From NCBI GenBank assembly GCA_035465955.1, contig DATIVK010000048.1, forward strand, positions 1 to 64,000: 64,000 bases of DNA, given 5' to 3'. The translations under genes were made by a program, and so were the position numbers. The DNA is from DATIVK01 sp035465955. GTDB lineage: Bacteria > Myxococcota > Myxococcia > Myxococcales > Anaeromyxobacteraceae. Positions 8,108 through 16,686 of the stretch are shown here, piece after piece; the stretch's first letter is position 1, and the number at the start of each line of letters is the position of its first letter. The notes under the pieces were generated by a model that was not told the DNA's origin, searched no databases, and worked only from the letters and a program-made list of their open reading frames with translations.

Positions 8108-8668
8108 ATGCGCCGCGCCCTCCTCCTCGCCCTCGCCGCCCTCCCGCTCGCCGGCTTCGACTGCGGCGGCCCCGACCCGGTCCTGGACCCGCGCCCGCCG
8201 GGCGCCTCGACGCTCCGGGTCCGGGGCGCGGTGAGCGAGGACCTCTGGTGCGTCCTCTCGGCGAACGACTACTCCCTGATCGACCCGACCTACACCGGGT
8301 TCGTCCTCATGCTCGAGTGCGTCCGCGGCATGGGGGTGCCGGGGGCGGTCGTCGTGGTCGATCTGGACAACGCGCCCACGCCGAACGTGGCGTTCGGCTG
8401 GGACTCGACCGGCGCGACGCCGGCGAGCAACGTCTCCTCCGGCGACGCGAGCCGGATGGTGCTGGACGCGGGCGGCTTCCCGTTCGACACGCACGCCGCG
8501 AGCGCCCCCTTCGGCGACGCCGGGACGGGGAGGCTCTCCTGCACCCTGACCTCGATCGGGCCGGTGCTCGACGCCGCGAGCGGCGCCGTGGTCGTCCACG
8601 GCTCGCTCGACGCCACCGTCCCCTCGACGACGGGCGGGGGCGACGTCACCTTCAGCGCGACGTTCTGA
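8108..8668 (+). CDS. Secreted protein of unknown function
   Basis: A 186-residue protein with an N-terminal hydrophobic signal (MRRALLLALAALPLAGF). A cysteine follows at once (FDCGG), but the lipobox is poor, so either secretion or lipidation is possible. The mature part is rich in Asp, Gly, Ser, Thr and Val with alternating hydrophobic residues, which suggests an all-beta fold. Cysteines near 48, 71 and 145 might form disulphides in the periplasm. I recognise no family. It is followed by a convergent membrane protein gene 78 bases away. Confidence 0.7.
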   Translation: MRRALLLALAALPLAGFDCGGPDPVLDPRPPGASTLRVRGAVSEDLWCVLSANDYSLIDPTYTGFVLMLECVRGMGVPGAVVVVDLDNAPTPNVAFGWDSTGATPASNVSSGDASRMVLDAGGFPFDTHAASAPFGDAGTGRLSCTLTSIGPVLDAASGAVVVHGSLDATVPSTTGGGDVTFSATF

Positions 8669-8732
8669 TGCGGGCCCGGTAGGCTCCGCAGGGTCCTCGC
8701 AGGAGGGGACGGTTCCCGGGGGGACGCCGCGT

Positions 8733-8752
8733 CTCTCGACAGCTTGCTAGCG
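8733..8752. repeat. CTAGCA box shared by several gene ends
   Basis: The stretch GTCTCTCGACAGCTTGCTAG recurs, with changes, at 40450-40470 (GTCTCTCGACCGCGTGCTAG) and at 44525-44545 next to leuB. In the leuB and 8747 cases the CTAG supplies the stop codon of the leftward gene. At 40 kb and 44 kb the box is paired with a CCCTCTCC-type hairpin, so the two seem to be parts of one composite repeat. Confidence 0.55.
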
Positions 8753-9271
8753 TCCCCTCGGGCCGCCGGCCCTCAGGAAGCCGCGGGTCCCCCAGAACGT
8801 GATGGCGACCCCGATCAGCAGCATCGCGAGGTAGGGGACGAGGACCATCCGGAGGTACTTCGGCGTCGCGAGCGCCGAGAAGAGGCGCGGCCGGTCCGCG
8901 CCGTGCGTGTCGAGGCCGAACTGGACGAGGTCGGCCATCGTGAGCCGGTCGGCCAGGAAGACGCCGCTCGGCGACGCGGAGGCCGCCTCGCAGGTGACCT
9001 CCCCCTCGAACTGCGCGACGAAGGGCTCGGTCCCGCCGCGGGGGCTCGCCATGAAGAAGGTGGTCTTCCCCTTCACGGCGCGCGTGTCGCACCGGAGCTC
9101 GGCGTCGGTGAGGGTCACCCAGCGCCCCGGCGCGGCGCCGGCGACCGTCGCCGGGACCGGGGAGGCGCCGACCTTCCCGAGCATCGCGACGACCCGGAAC
9201 GTCGGCACGAGCACGGCCGAGATCCCGAAGACGCCGGCCAGCGCGAGCAGCACGTACGTGAGCTTGCCCAT
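8747..9271 (-). CDS. Membrane protein of unknown function
   Basis: A 174-residue protein with one membrane helix at the N-terminus (about residues 5-30) and one near the C-terminus (about 140-162, LVPYLAMLLIGVAITFWGT). The stretch between them (about 110 residues) contains paired cysteines (RCDTRAV, VTCEAAS) and would lie in the periplasm if the N-terminal helix is uncleaved. No family recognised. It lies 25 bases downstream of pepA in the same direction and may be co-transcribed with it. Its stop codon lies inside a repeated CTAGCA box. Confidence 0.72.
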   Translation of the reverse strand: MGKLTYVLLALAGVFGISAVLVPTFRVVAMLGKVGASPVPATVAGAAPGRWVTLTDAELRCDTRAVKGKTTFFMASPRGGTEPFVAQFEGEVTCEAASASPSGVFLADRLTMADLVQFGLDTHGADRPRLFSALATPKYLRMVLVPYLAMLLIGVAITFWGTRGFLRAGGPRGR

Positions 9272-9296
9272 CTCTCCCCCTCGGCGGCGCCCGCGG

Positions 9297-10835
9297 TCAC
9301 CGCCAGCTGCGCACGAGCTCCACGAGCGTCCGGACCCCGAAGCCGGTCCCGCCCTTCACCACGTAACCGTACTCCTTCGGCGAGTGGGACGGCCCCGCGA
9401 TGTCGAGGTGCGCCCAGGGCGTCTCGCCGGCGAAGGCCTGGAGGAAGTGGGCGGCCGCGATCGCGCTGCCCATCCGGTCGCCCGAGTTCTTCAGGTCGGC
9501 GCGGTCGGACTTCAGGTTGTCCTTGATCGACTCGGTGAGCGGGAGGCGCCAGACCTCCTCGCCGCCTTCGCGGGCCGCCGCCGCGACCCCCTCCACCACC
9601 GGGCCGTCCGGCCCGAAGAGGCCGGCGGTCGTCATGCCGAGCGCCACCATGCACGCGCCGGTGAGCGTGGCGACGTCGACCATCGCCGCGGGCGAGAGCG
9701 TCCGGGCCGCCCAGGCGAGCACGTCGCCGAGCACCAGCCGCCCCTCGGCGTCGGTGTTGGTGATCTCGACCGTCTTGCCGTCGAAGGCGCGCAGCACGTC
9801 GCTCGGCTTGTACGCGCGGCCGCCCGGCATGTTCTCGCACGCGCCGAAGACGGCGTGGACCGGGAACGGGGGCGCGAGCTCGGCGATCACCTTCATGGCC
9901 GCGACGACGGCCGCCGCGCCGGCCATGTCCGTGTGCATCGTGGGCATCGAGTCGGCCGGCTTGAGCGAGAGGCCGCCCGAGTCGAAGGTGAGCGCCTTGC
10001 CGACGAGGACGAGCGGCGGCCGCCGGGCCCCCGCGCCCTTCGGGATCCAGCTCAGCTTCACGAGCCGCGGCGGCTCGGCGGAGCCCCGGGTGACGCCGAG
10101 GAACATCCCCATCTTCAGCGCCTCGATCTGCTTCGGCCCCTGGACCTCGCAGCGGAGCCCCGCCTCGCGGGCCAGCGCCCGGGCCGCGTCGGCGAGCCGC
10201 GCCGGGGTGCAGTCCGCCGGCCCCAGGTTCACGAGGTCGCGGGCCCAGCAGATCGCCTCCGCGAGCGACACGCCGAGCCGGATCGCCTCGCCCACCGACG
10301 GGTCGCCCTCGGCGCCCGGCGGCAGGGCCAGCGCGAGCCCCTCCACCTCGTCGCCCTCCGGGGCCTTGTAGGCGTCGAAGCGGTAGAGCCCGAGGAGGGC
10401 CCCCTCGACGGCGGCGCGCGCGGCCGGCGCGATCTCGCCCTTCGCGACCGGGACGGCGAAGGCCAGCGTCCGCGCGCGGGCCTTCACGGCCGCGCGGGCG
10501 GCGACGCCGGCGGCGGCGCGGAGGGGCTCGAAGCCACAGGCCGGCCACCTCAGGGCCGCCGCCCCGCGCGCCCCCATGCCGAGCAGGAGGATCCGCTCGG
10601 CCTTCCCCCGGCCGAGGGTGGGGAGGAGCAGCTGCTGCTCCGGCTTCGCCTCGAACCGCTCGGCCTTCACGGCGGCGAAGAGCGCGCCGCCCAGGGTCCG
10701 GTCGAGCGCCGCCAGGGCCAGCTGGCCGCCGTCCTCGAAGTCCTCCGGGAAGACCGGGATCGCCAGCAGGCCGCACGCGATCTCCTGGATCCCCGTCGCC
10801 GCCGTGCCGACCTCGCCGCGCTTCGCTCTCGCCAT
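9297..10835 (-). CDS. pepA: Leucyl aminopeptidase, M17 family
   Basis: Cytosolic manganese/zinc aminopeptidase of 512 residues that releases N-terminal amino acids from peptides. The M17 catalytic core is complete: GKALTFDSGGLSLKP (metal-binding Lys and Asp), HTDMAGAA (Asp) and NTDAEGRLVLGD (Asp and Glu ligands plus the catalytic Arg). The N-terminal third is the less conserved macro-like domain. The start is the ATG at 10835. Some members of the family also bind DNA at Xer sites, but nothing here shows that. The gene is followed by a small membrane protein in the same direction. Confidence 0.95.
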   Translation of the reverse strand: MARAKRGEVGTAATGIQEIACGLLAIPVFPEDFEDGGQLALAALDRTLGGALFAAVKAERFEAKPEQQLLLPTLGRGKAERILLLGMGARGAAALRWPACGFEPLRAAAGVAARAAVKARARTLAFAVPVAKGEIAPAARAAVEGALLGLYRFDAYKAPEGDEVEGLALALPPGAEGDPSVGEAIRLGVSLAEAICWARDLVNLGPADCTPARLADAARALAREAGLRCEVQGPKQIEALKMGMFLGVTRGSAEPPRLVKLSWIPKGAGARRPPLVLVGKALTFDSGGLSLKPADSMPTMHTDMAGAAAVVAAMKVIAELAPPFPVHAVFGACENMPGGRAYKPSDVLRAFDGKTVEITNTDAEGRLVLGDVLAWAARTLSPAAMVDVATLTGACMVALGMTTAGLFGPDGPVVEGVAAAAREGGEEVWRLPLTESIKDNLKSDRADLKNSGDRMGSAIAAAHFLQAFAGETPWAHLDIAGPSHSPKEYGYVVKGGTGFGVRTLVELVRSWR

Positions 10836-10908
10836 GTCCGCCTCCGGCGCGGCGCGATGGGCGCCGCGATCCGGGGACGATGTAGCACGAAGGGGGGCGC
10901 GGCGCCGC

Positions 10909-12816
10909 CTACCGCGCGCCGCCCTGCACCGCCTCGATGCGGGCCACGGCCTCGGCGGCGTCCGGCGCCCCGCAGGCGGCGGTGCGCTGGACGCGCCCGA
11001 AGAGGCCGGTCTTCGTCTCGCGCACCACCTTCGCCGCCTCGCGCAGGGCGGGGAGGGCGGCGGCGTCGCCGATCTCCCCGAGCCGGCGGGCCGCCGCGCG
11101 GCGGACGTCGCAGTCGCTCTCGGCGAGCAGGGCGCCGTACACCTGGATCCGGTCGACGCGCTCCTCCGCCCCGAGGTCGCGCGCCAGCGTGACGGCCCGC
11201 AGCCTCCGCAGCGGCGTGCCCTCCGCGGTGGCGGCGAGGAGGGCGGGGAGGGCCGCGTCGCCCAGCCGGACGAGGAGGTGGCTGGCCCGGTCCGACGTGG
11301 CGCGGTCCTGCCCCAGGTCGTCCATGAGGTTGGCGAGCGCCTCGTCGTCGAGCGGGCCGAGCGCCGCCGCCGCGGCGTACGCCTCGACGGCGGCCGCGCC
11401 CTGCCCCGCCGTGCGGTGGAGGACGTGGCCGAGCAGGAGGCGCAGCCCGCGCTCGTCCGGGTAGTGGCCCAGCTCGTGGCGCAGCAGGTCGCGCGCCTCC
11501 GCCAGCCTCCCCGCCTCCAGGAGGGCGCGCGCCTCGCCGGGGACCCGGTTGTGGCGGACCGTCAGCGTGCCCCAGACCGCCCCCCCGAGCAGCGCGAGGG
11601 CGAGCAGGCTCCACGCGATCCAGGGGCGGCGGCGCACGTGGCCCCAGACCCTGGAGAGCGCGGCGCGCCCCCGCTCCAGCGGATCGGCGGCCAGGGCCCG
11701 GAGGGACTCCCATGACTGGCGCGCCTGCGCGCGGAGCCGCGCGAAGTGGAACTCGCGCTCCAGCGTGGGGCTGTGCTCCACGGCCGGCGTGCTGGTGGTG
11801 CCGCCGCCGTCGAGGCCGCTCGGCGGCTGGAGGTCGAACGAGGGGCGCACCATCGGCGGCAGCGTGATGGGGCGGCCGGGGGTGAGGGTGGGGGCCGGCG
11901 GTGGGGGCGCCACGAAGAGGGGGCCGATCGACGCCGCGAAGTCCGCCTTGAGCGCCGTGGCGCTCGGGTGGCGCTCCGTCAGCTCCTTGGCGCAGGCCCG
12001 GGCCACGGCGGCGACGAGCGCGGGGAACTGGGCGAGCTCCGGCCGCTCGTCGGCGATGGACGGCAGCGCCTGGAGCGCGTGGGCCATGATGAGCGCGCGC
12101 GGCTCGTTGGGGAGGAAGGGGTGGCGCCCGACGAGCGTCCGCCACGCGATGATCCCGACCGAGTAGAGGTCGGCGCGGCCGTCCACGGCGCCGCCCACCG
12201 CCTGCTCGGGGGAGAGGTACTCGGGGGTGCCGACGACCATCCCCGCGGCGGTGGCGTTGGAGCTGCGGGGCTCCAGGAACTTCGCGATCCCGAAGTCGAG
12301 GATCTTCACCACCTCGCGCCCGTCGCCCAGCCGCGCGAGGAAGACGTTCTCCGGCTTCAGGTCGCGGTGGACGACGCTGAGCGCGTGGGCGGCCTCCAGC
12401 GCCGAGCAGATCTGCCAGAAGATCGGCACCGCGTCCTGGGGGGGCAGCAGCACGTCGCGCCGGAGCCGCTCGAAGAGGCTCTCCCCCTCCAGCAGCTCCA
12501 TGACGAGGAAGAGGTAGCCCTCGGGGCTGCGCCCGAAGTCGGTGACGCGGACGATGTTCTCGTGCTCGAGCCGCGCCGCGATCTCGGCCTCCTGCCGGAA
12601 CCGCTCGACGAGATCCTTCGCCGCGGTCAGGTCGGGGCGCATGACCTTGACGGCGACGTCCTTGCGCAGCGGCACGTGGCGGGCGCGGAAGACCGCCCCC
12701 ATCCCCCCGGTGGCGAGGTGGGCCGTCAGCTCGTACCGCCCGTCGAGCGTGGTGCCGACGAGCAGCCGGGGTTCCCAGGGGGCGGTGTCCGCCTCGATCT
12801 GTGGGTTCTCAGCCAC
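10909..12816 (-). CDS. Membrane-anchored Ser/Thr protein kinase with a HEAT-like C-terminal domain
   Basis: A 635-residue eukaryotic-type kinase. The kinase domain spans about residues 28-295: glycine loop ATGGMGAVF, Lys57 in VAVKVM, catalytic HRDLKPEN (150-157), DFG (174-176) and GTPEYLSPEQ. A proline-rich linker (about 303-345) leads to one membrane helix (about 399-418). The C-terminal part begins with TPR-like helices and continues with HEAT-like repeats (about 500-630, for example ESDCDVRRAAARRLGEIGDAAALPAL). With one helix and a cytosolic kinase, the repeats would lie outside the inner membrane and could sense or bind a partner. Such kinases are abundant in myxobacteria. Its substrates are unknown; the FHA protein at 5884 is one candidate. 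Confidence 0.92.
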   Translation of the reverse strand: MAENPQIEADTAPWEPRLLVGTTLDGRYELTAHLATGGMGAVFRARHVPLRKDVAVKVMRPDLTAAKDLVERFRQEAEIAARLEHENIVRVTDFGRSPEGYLFLVMELLEGESLFERLRRDVLLPPQDAVPIFWQICSALEAAHALSVVHRDLKPENVFLARLGDGREVVKILDFGIAKFLEPRSSNATAAGMVVGTPEYLSPEQAVGGAVDGRADLYSVGIIAWRTLVGRHPFLPNEPRALIMAHALQALPSIADERPELAQFPALVAAVARACAKELTERHPSATALKADFAASIGPLFVAPPPPAPTLTPGRPITLPPMVRPSFDLQPPSGLDGGGTTSTPAVEHSPTLEREFHFARLRAQARQSWESLRALAADPLERGRAALSRVWGHVRRRPWIAWSLLALALLGGAVWGTLTVRHNRVPGEARALLEAGRLAEARDLLRHELGHYPDERGLRLLLGHVLHRTAGQGAAAVEAYAAAAALGPLDDEALANLMDDLGQDRATSDRASHLLVRLGDAALPALLAATAEGTPLRRLRAVTLARDLGAEERVDRIQVYGALLAESDCDVRRAAARRLGEIGDAAALPALREAAKVVRETKTGLFGRVQRTAACGAPDAAEAVARIEAVQGGAR

Positions 12817-12880
12817 GCAACGTTCGATTGTACCGCGGGTAAGGGCGCGGACCGAACGCTACCGGACTGCGGCCGATCGG

Positions 12881-12906
12881 CGCCGTCCCGTGTTGGCGGG
12901 ACGGCG
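12881..12906. terminator. Strong stem-loop between queF and the kinase gene
   Basis: Perfect 10-base arms (CGCCGTCCCG and its complement) around a TGTTGG loop, nine bases after the queF stop codon. There is no T-run on either side, so it is a likely RNA 3'-end structure rather than a classical intrinsic terminator. Confidence 0.5.
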
Positions 12907-12915
12907 CGCGGCGCA

Positions 12916-13278
12916 CTACTCGGGCTTCGCGCCGTGACGGGCGGTGACGACGGTGTGGATCCCGCCGCGCACGTAGAAGTCGCCGATCACCTCGAGCCAG
13001 CGCGGCTCGACCGCGCGGACCAGGTCGTCGCAGATGCGGTTGGTGACCGCCTCGTGGAACGCCCCCTCGTCGCGGAAGCTCCAGAGGTAGAGCTTGAGGC
13101 TCTTGAGCTCGACGCACCTCGCCGCCGGCACGTAGCGGATGCGGACCGTGGCGAAGTCGGGCTGGCCCGTCATCGGGCAGAGGCAGGTGAACTCGGGGCA
13201 CTCGAACGAGATCTCGAAGGGGCGCTCCGGCTTCGGGTTCGGGAACGTCTCGAGGTCGCGGCTGGGCTTCGAAGGCAT
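12916..13278 (-). CDS. queF: NADPH-dependent 7-cyano-7-deazaguanine reductase
   Basis: A 120-residue single-domain QueF of the Bacillus (unimodular) type. It reduces preQ0 to preQ1 with two NADPH in queuosine synthesis. The catalytic cysteine C34 lies in TCLCPMTGQPDF and the proton donor D41 seven residues later, the same spacing as C55/D62 of the Bacillus enzyme. The QueF motif ELKSLKLYLWSFRDEG (58-73) is intact. The product is the substrate of bacterial Tgt, and a tgt-domain gene lies at 3736-5835. No queC, queD or queE is seen in the window. It stands alone, divergent from the dehydratase gene at 13358. Confidence 0.95.
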   Translation of the reverse strand: MPSKPSRDLETFPNPKPERPFEISFECPEFTCLCPMTGQPDFATVRIRYVPAARCVELKSLKLYLWSFRDEGAFHEAVTNRICDDLVRAVEPRWLEVIGDFYVRGGIHTVVTARHGAKPE

Positions 13279-13357
13279 GGCGGCGGACGTTTAGCCTCTT
13301 TGGGCGCGGTGGCGCAAGCTGCGGCGGGGTGGGGCGGCGCCGGTTAAGCAAGCAGGC

Positions 13358-13723
13358 ATGGACTGGACCACCCGCCACTGCGTGCCGTGCGAAGGGGGCG
13401 TCCCGAAGATGACGCCCGAGGCGGCCGGCGAGGCGCTGCGCGCGCTCGACGGCTGGGACGCCCAGGAGGGCGCGACGCGCATCCACAAGCACTACCGCTT
13501 CCGCGACTTCAGCGAGGCGATGCGGTTCGTCGACGCCATGGCCTGCCTGGCGGAGGGCGAGGGGCATCACCCCGACTTCCGGGTCCACTACGACACCGTG
13601 GACGTCGAGCTCTGGACCCACGCGATCGGCGGGCTGTACGACAACGACTTCATCCTCGCCGCGAAGCTGGACGCGCTCCCCGAGGCCGCGGCGGCGCGGG
13701 GGCCGCGGGCGGACGCCCACTGA
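13358..13723 (+). CDS. Pterin-4a-carbinolamine dehydratase (PCD/PhhB-like)
   Basis: A 121-residue protein with the PCD signature: EGHHPDFRVHYDTVDVELWTH, with the paired histidines and the TH that form the pterin pocket. The family dehydrates 4a-hydroxytetrahydropterin and recycles the cofactor of aromatic amino acid hydroxylases; in bacteria it may also act with molybdopterin or folate metabolism. The N-terminus carries Cys residues (RHCVPCEGG), a common extension in this family. No hydroxylase gene is nearby. The start ATG at 13358 is 79 bases from the divergent queF. Confidence 0.93.
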   Translation: MDWTTRHCVPCEGGVPKMTPEAAGEALRALDGWDAQEGATRIHKHYRFRDFSEAMRFVDAMACLAEGEGHHPDFRVHYDTVDVELWTHAIGGLYDNDFILAAKLDALPEAAAARGPRADAH

Positions 13724-13789
13724 GCGACATCGGTCGCTTCACCTGAGGGGCGACCTGAGGCACACTCCGGGCCTCTGGAGGAACCCCAC

Positions 13790-14032
13790 ATGAAGACGCT
13801 CGCCAGCGCGGCCCTCGCGGCCCTCCTCGCCTCGGGTCCCGCCCTCGCGGACGCGCCCGCGCCCGCGCCCGCCGCGGGGGCGCAGGCGGCCCCCACCGCG
13901 AAGCCCAGGGAGGGGCTCAGGCCCGCCGGGAAGAAGGGCGCGGCCGCGAAGGATGCGAAGGACGCGCCCAGGCCGGCGCACGAACCGAAGGAAGCGCCTT
14001 GCGAGCCAGTGAAGCCCTGTCCGATCGAATGA
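13790..14032 (+). CDS. Short secreted Ala/Pro/Lys-rich peptide with two C-terminal cysteines
   Basis: An 80-residue protein with a signal peptide cleaved near ALADAP (residue 20). The mature peptide is low-complexity Ala/Pro/Lys and ends in CEPVKPCPIE, with C71 and C77. An RBS (GGAGG) precedes the ATG. Its stop codon overlaps the start of the VKOR-DsbA fusion (ATGA), which implies coupled translation. Because the only cysteines sit in a short tail beside a disulphide-forming enzyme, I suggest it is a substrate or electron-accepting partner. No family recognised. Confidence 0.72.
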   Translation: MKTLASAALAALLASGPALADAPAPAPAAGAQAAPTAKPREGLRPAGKKGAAAKDAKDAPRPAHEPKEAPCEPVKPCPIE

Positions 14033-15141
14033 GCCGCCGCCCCGCCCTGGCCGCCGCCGCGGCGCTCGCGGTGGCTGGCATGGCCCTCTCCGTCCTGCTC
14101 ACGCGGCAGCACGCGTCGGCGCACGCCGGGATCGCGAGCGCGTGCAACATCAACGCGTTCGTGAACTGCGACCGGGTCGCCACCAGCCGCTGGTCGGTCT
14201 TCCTCGGGCTGCCCGTGGCGGTCTGGGGCATCTTCGGCTACGGGCTCGCGCTCGGGCTCTCGGGGTTCGGCCTCGCCGGCCGGCGTCCTCACCCGACGTG
14301 GCCGGCGGGCTTCCTCTTCGCCACCGCGTCCGTCGCCGCCGCCGTCGCCGTCACGCTGGCGCTCGTCTCCGAGGTGGCGATCGGCGCCCTCTGCCTCTAC
14401 TGCGCGGGCTCCTGGCTCGTCTCGTTCGGCCTCCTGGCGGCCGCCTGGCGGGCCTGCCGGCCCGAGGGGATCCGCGCCGCGCTGCGGGCCGACTTCGCGC
14501 TCCTCGGCGTGCGCCCGGGGCGCACGGCCGCCTTCGCCCTCGCGGCGGCCGCCCTCGTCGTGATCGCCGCGAAGGCGCAGCCGAGGTACTGGGACAAGCC
14601 GCCTCCGCCGGCCGCGCCGATCCGGCTCGCGCCCGGCGCCGTCCCCGGCGTCGGCGCGCCGGCGGCGGGCCGGTCGGTGGTCGTCGAGTTCAGCGACTAC
14701 GAGTGTCCCTTCTGCGCCAAGGCGCACAAGGAGCTCCGCGCGCTCCTCGCCGCGCGCCCCGACGTCACGCTCGTGAAGCGACACTTCCCGCTCGACACCG
14801 CGTGCAACCCCGTCATGAAGCGGCCGCTGCACGAGCGGGCCTGCGCGCTCGCCCGCGCCGCGATCTGCGCGGAGGCCCAGGGGCGGTTCGCGGAGATGGA
14901 CGACGCCCTCTTCGAGAACCAGGGCGCGAAGCGGCCGGTCGACGAGCTCGCGTCCTCGCTCGGGCTCGACCTGCCGCGCTTCCGGGCCTGCCTCGCCGAC
15001 CCCGAGACGAGCCGCCGTCTCTCGAGCGACATCGCGACCGGGATGCAGGTCGGCCTGCGGGCGACGCCGACCTACGTGGTGGACGGCGTCCAGTACACCG
15101 GCTCGCTCCCCGCGAGCGCGCTGCCCCCGCCGCGTCCCTGA
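14029..15141 (+). CDS. VKOR-DsbA fusion: membrane quinone-linked disulphide-forming enzyme
   Basis: About 370 residues. The N-terminal part (about 1-185) is a VKOR domain with several membrane helices and the conserved cysteine pairs C39/C47 (loop pair) and C122xxC125 (LCLYC, quinone-facing). The C-terminal part (about 205-370) is a DsbA-like thioredoxin domain with active site CPFC (226-229) and the cis-proline region ATPTYVVDG. The fusion replaces a separate DsbA/DsbB pair: it oxidises cysteines in exported proteins and passes electrons to quinone. I take the ATG at 14029, which overlaps the stop of the upstream peptide gene. Multihaem cytochromes carry many CxxCH pairs, so control of periplasmic thiols matters in this organism. 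Confidence 0.93.
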   Translation: MSRRPALAAAAALAVAGMALSVLLTRQHASAHAGIASACNINAFVNCDRVATSRWSVFLGLPVAVWGIFGYGLALGLSGFGLAGRRPHPTWPAGFLFATASVAAAVAVTLALVSEVAIGALCLYCAGSWLVSFGLLAAAWRACRPEGIRAALRADFALLGVRPGRTAAFALAAAALVVIAAKAQPRYWDKPPPPAAPIRLAPGAVPGVGAPAAGRSVVVEFSDYECPFCAKAHKELRALLAARPDVTLVKRHFPLDTACNPVMKRPLHERACALARAAICAEAQGRFAEMDDALFENQGAKRPVDELASSLGLDLPRFRACLADPETSRRLSSDIATGMQVGLRATPTYVVDGVQYTGSLPASALPPPRP

Positions 15142-15363
15142 CCCGCGCGGGGTGACCTGCGCGCCCGGGGTCGTCGCCACCCGCGCGCGCCAGGCCCGCC
15201 CCAAGGGCTCGCCCCGCCTGACGCCGGTGCGCCGCGCGCGCGGAGCGAGCACCTTTGGATCAAACGGTCGTTCGGCGCGGGGCAGGCCGCGCCTTGCGCC
15301 GCCGCCGTCAGCTCGGGTCCGCGTGTCGTCGGCGGAGACCCCCCGCGGCCAGAGGGGGTCATC

Positions 15364-16686
15364 ATGGCCCAGCGTCCACGTAACGTCCGACACGGTGCGC
15401 TCCACGCGCTCGTCCTCCTTGCATTCGCGGCCTGCGGATCGACCGACCCCCCGGGCGAGGTCGGGGCTCCCGTGGAGGCCGGCGGCGAGCTGCGCCTCCC
15501 GAAGACCTTCTCCGCGGTCATCGAGCCCACCGGCCCCCACGCGGTCCTGCCGACCGAGGGCTTCGGGCTGGCGGTGGCCGTCTCCGGCGCGCGCGTCGCC
15601 GTGGCCGACTTCCACGACTGGGAGTACGCCGGCCTCGCCTTCCCGCACGTCGACACCTTCGAGCTGGTGGGCGGCGTCGCGGTCCCGGCCGGGAAGCTCC
15701 CGGCGACCGGCTTCGCGGAGCACCCCTGCTTCGGCGAGGCGATCGCGCTCGACGGCGAGCTGCTCGCGATCGGGGAGCCGTGCGCCGCGGGAGGCGACGG
15801 GGTGGTGCACTCCTACGCGTGGGACGGCCGCGCGTGGGTGGAGGAGCCCCCGCTCGCCCCGCCGGCGGGGGCGGTGGGCGCGCGCTTCGGCGCCACCCTC
15901 GCGATGGCGGCGAACCGCATGGTCGTGGGGGCCCCGTTCGCGCCGGCGGTGGTGCCAGGCGGAGCGGAGACCTGGGGCGTGGGGGCGGCGTACGTCTTCT
16001 CTCGCTCCGGCGGCGGCTGGCAGCCCGACACACGCCTCGCGCCGAGCGACGGCCTCTTCGGCGACACCTTCGGGGCGGCGCTCGGGATGGAGGCCTCCCG
16101 GATCGCGGTGGCCTCGCCGGGGCGCTGGAACGGTGACGCCGCCTGGAACCCGCTGGGACCCAACGGCAAGGTCTACGTCTTCGAGCTCCAGGGAGGGTCG
16201 GCGTGGAGCGAGGCCGCGGCGCTCGTCTTCGCGGGCGGCCGGCCCGGGGAGTGGATCGGCAGGACCCTCACCCTCTGCTCCGGTGCGATCTTCGCAGGGG
16301 GCGACCTGCAGCAGTGGCCCGCCGTCCACGCGCTTCGGCTCGGGCCGGGCGGCTGGACGGAGGGGGATCTCGACGATCCCTCGCTGCCCGGCTCCTGCTG
16401 GGTCGACGACCCCTCGCAGCCCAACAACTGCCGCGTGGACCAGCTCGCGTGCGACGGCTCCCTGCTCGTGGTCGGGATGCCCTTCGCCAACGGGTGGATC
16501 GGCACCGCGCGCACGTACGAGAAGCTCGGCGGCGCCTGGAGGCCGAAGGGCGAGATCGCCGGGGCGGCCGCCGGGGATCGGGCCGGCCACGCGGTCGCCG
16601 TGGACGGCAGCGTGATCGCCGTCGGGATCCCGTCCGCCGTCGTGGACGGCAGGGCGGTGGGGATCGTCCGGGTGCAGCGCTTCTAG
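15364..16686 (+). CDS. FG-GAP beta-propeller lipoprotein
   Basis: A 440-residue exported protein with a lipoprotein-like signal (LVLLAFAACGS, Cys about 24). The mature part contains about seven repeats of 45-60 residues, each with a pattern like FGxAxAxxGxxxAVGxP (for example FGLAVAVSGARVAVADF, FGEAIALDGELLAIGEP, FGATLAMAANRMVVGAP). This indicates a seven-bladed FG-GAP/integrin-alpha-type propeller on the cell surface or in the periplasm. The Ca-binding DxDxDG motifs of integrins are not obvious. Function unknown; binding or adhesion is plausible. The 3' end overlaps the convergent chemoreceptor gene through a shared CTAG. Confidence 0.85.
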   Translation: MAQRPRNVRHGALHALVLLAFAACGSTDPPGEVGAPVEAGGELRLPKTFSAVIEPTGPHAVLPTEGFGLAVAVSGARVAVADFHDWEYAGLAFPHVDTFELVGGVAVPAGKLPATGFAEHPCFGEAIALDGELLAIGEPCAAGGDGVVHSYAWDGRAWVEEPPLAPPAGAVGARFGATLAMAANRMVVGAPFAPAVVPGGAETWGVGAAYVFSRSGGGWQPDTRLAPSDGLFGDTFGAALGMEASRIAVASPGRWNGDAAWNPLGPNGKVYVFELQGGSAWSEAAALVFAGGRPGEWIGRTLTLCSGAIFAGGDLQQWPAVHALRLGPGGWTEGDLDDPSLPGSCWVDDPSQPNNCRVDQLACDGSLLVVGMPFANGWIGTARTYEKLGGAWRPKGEIAGAAAGDRAGHAVAVDGSVIAVGIPSAVVDGRAVGIVRVQRF

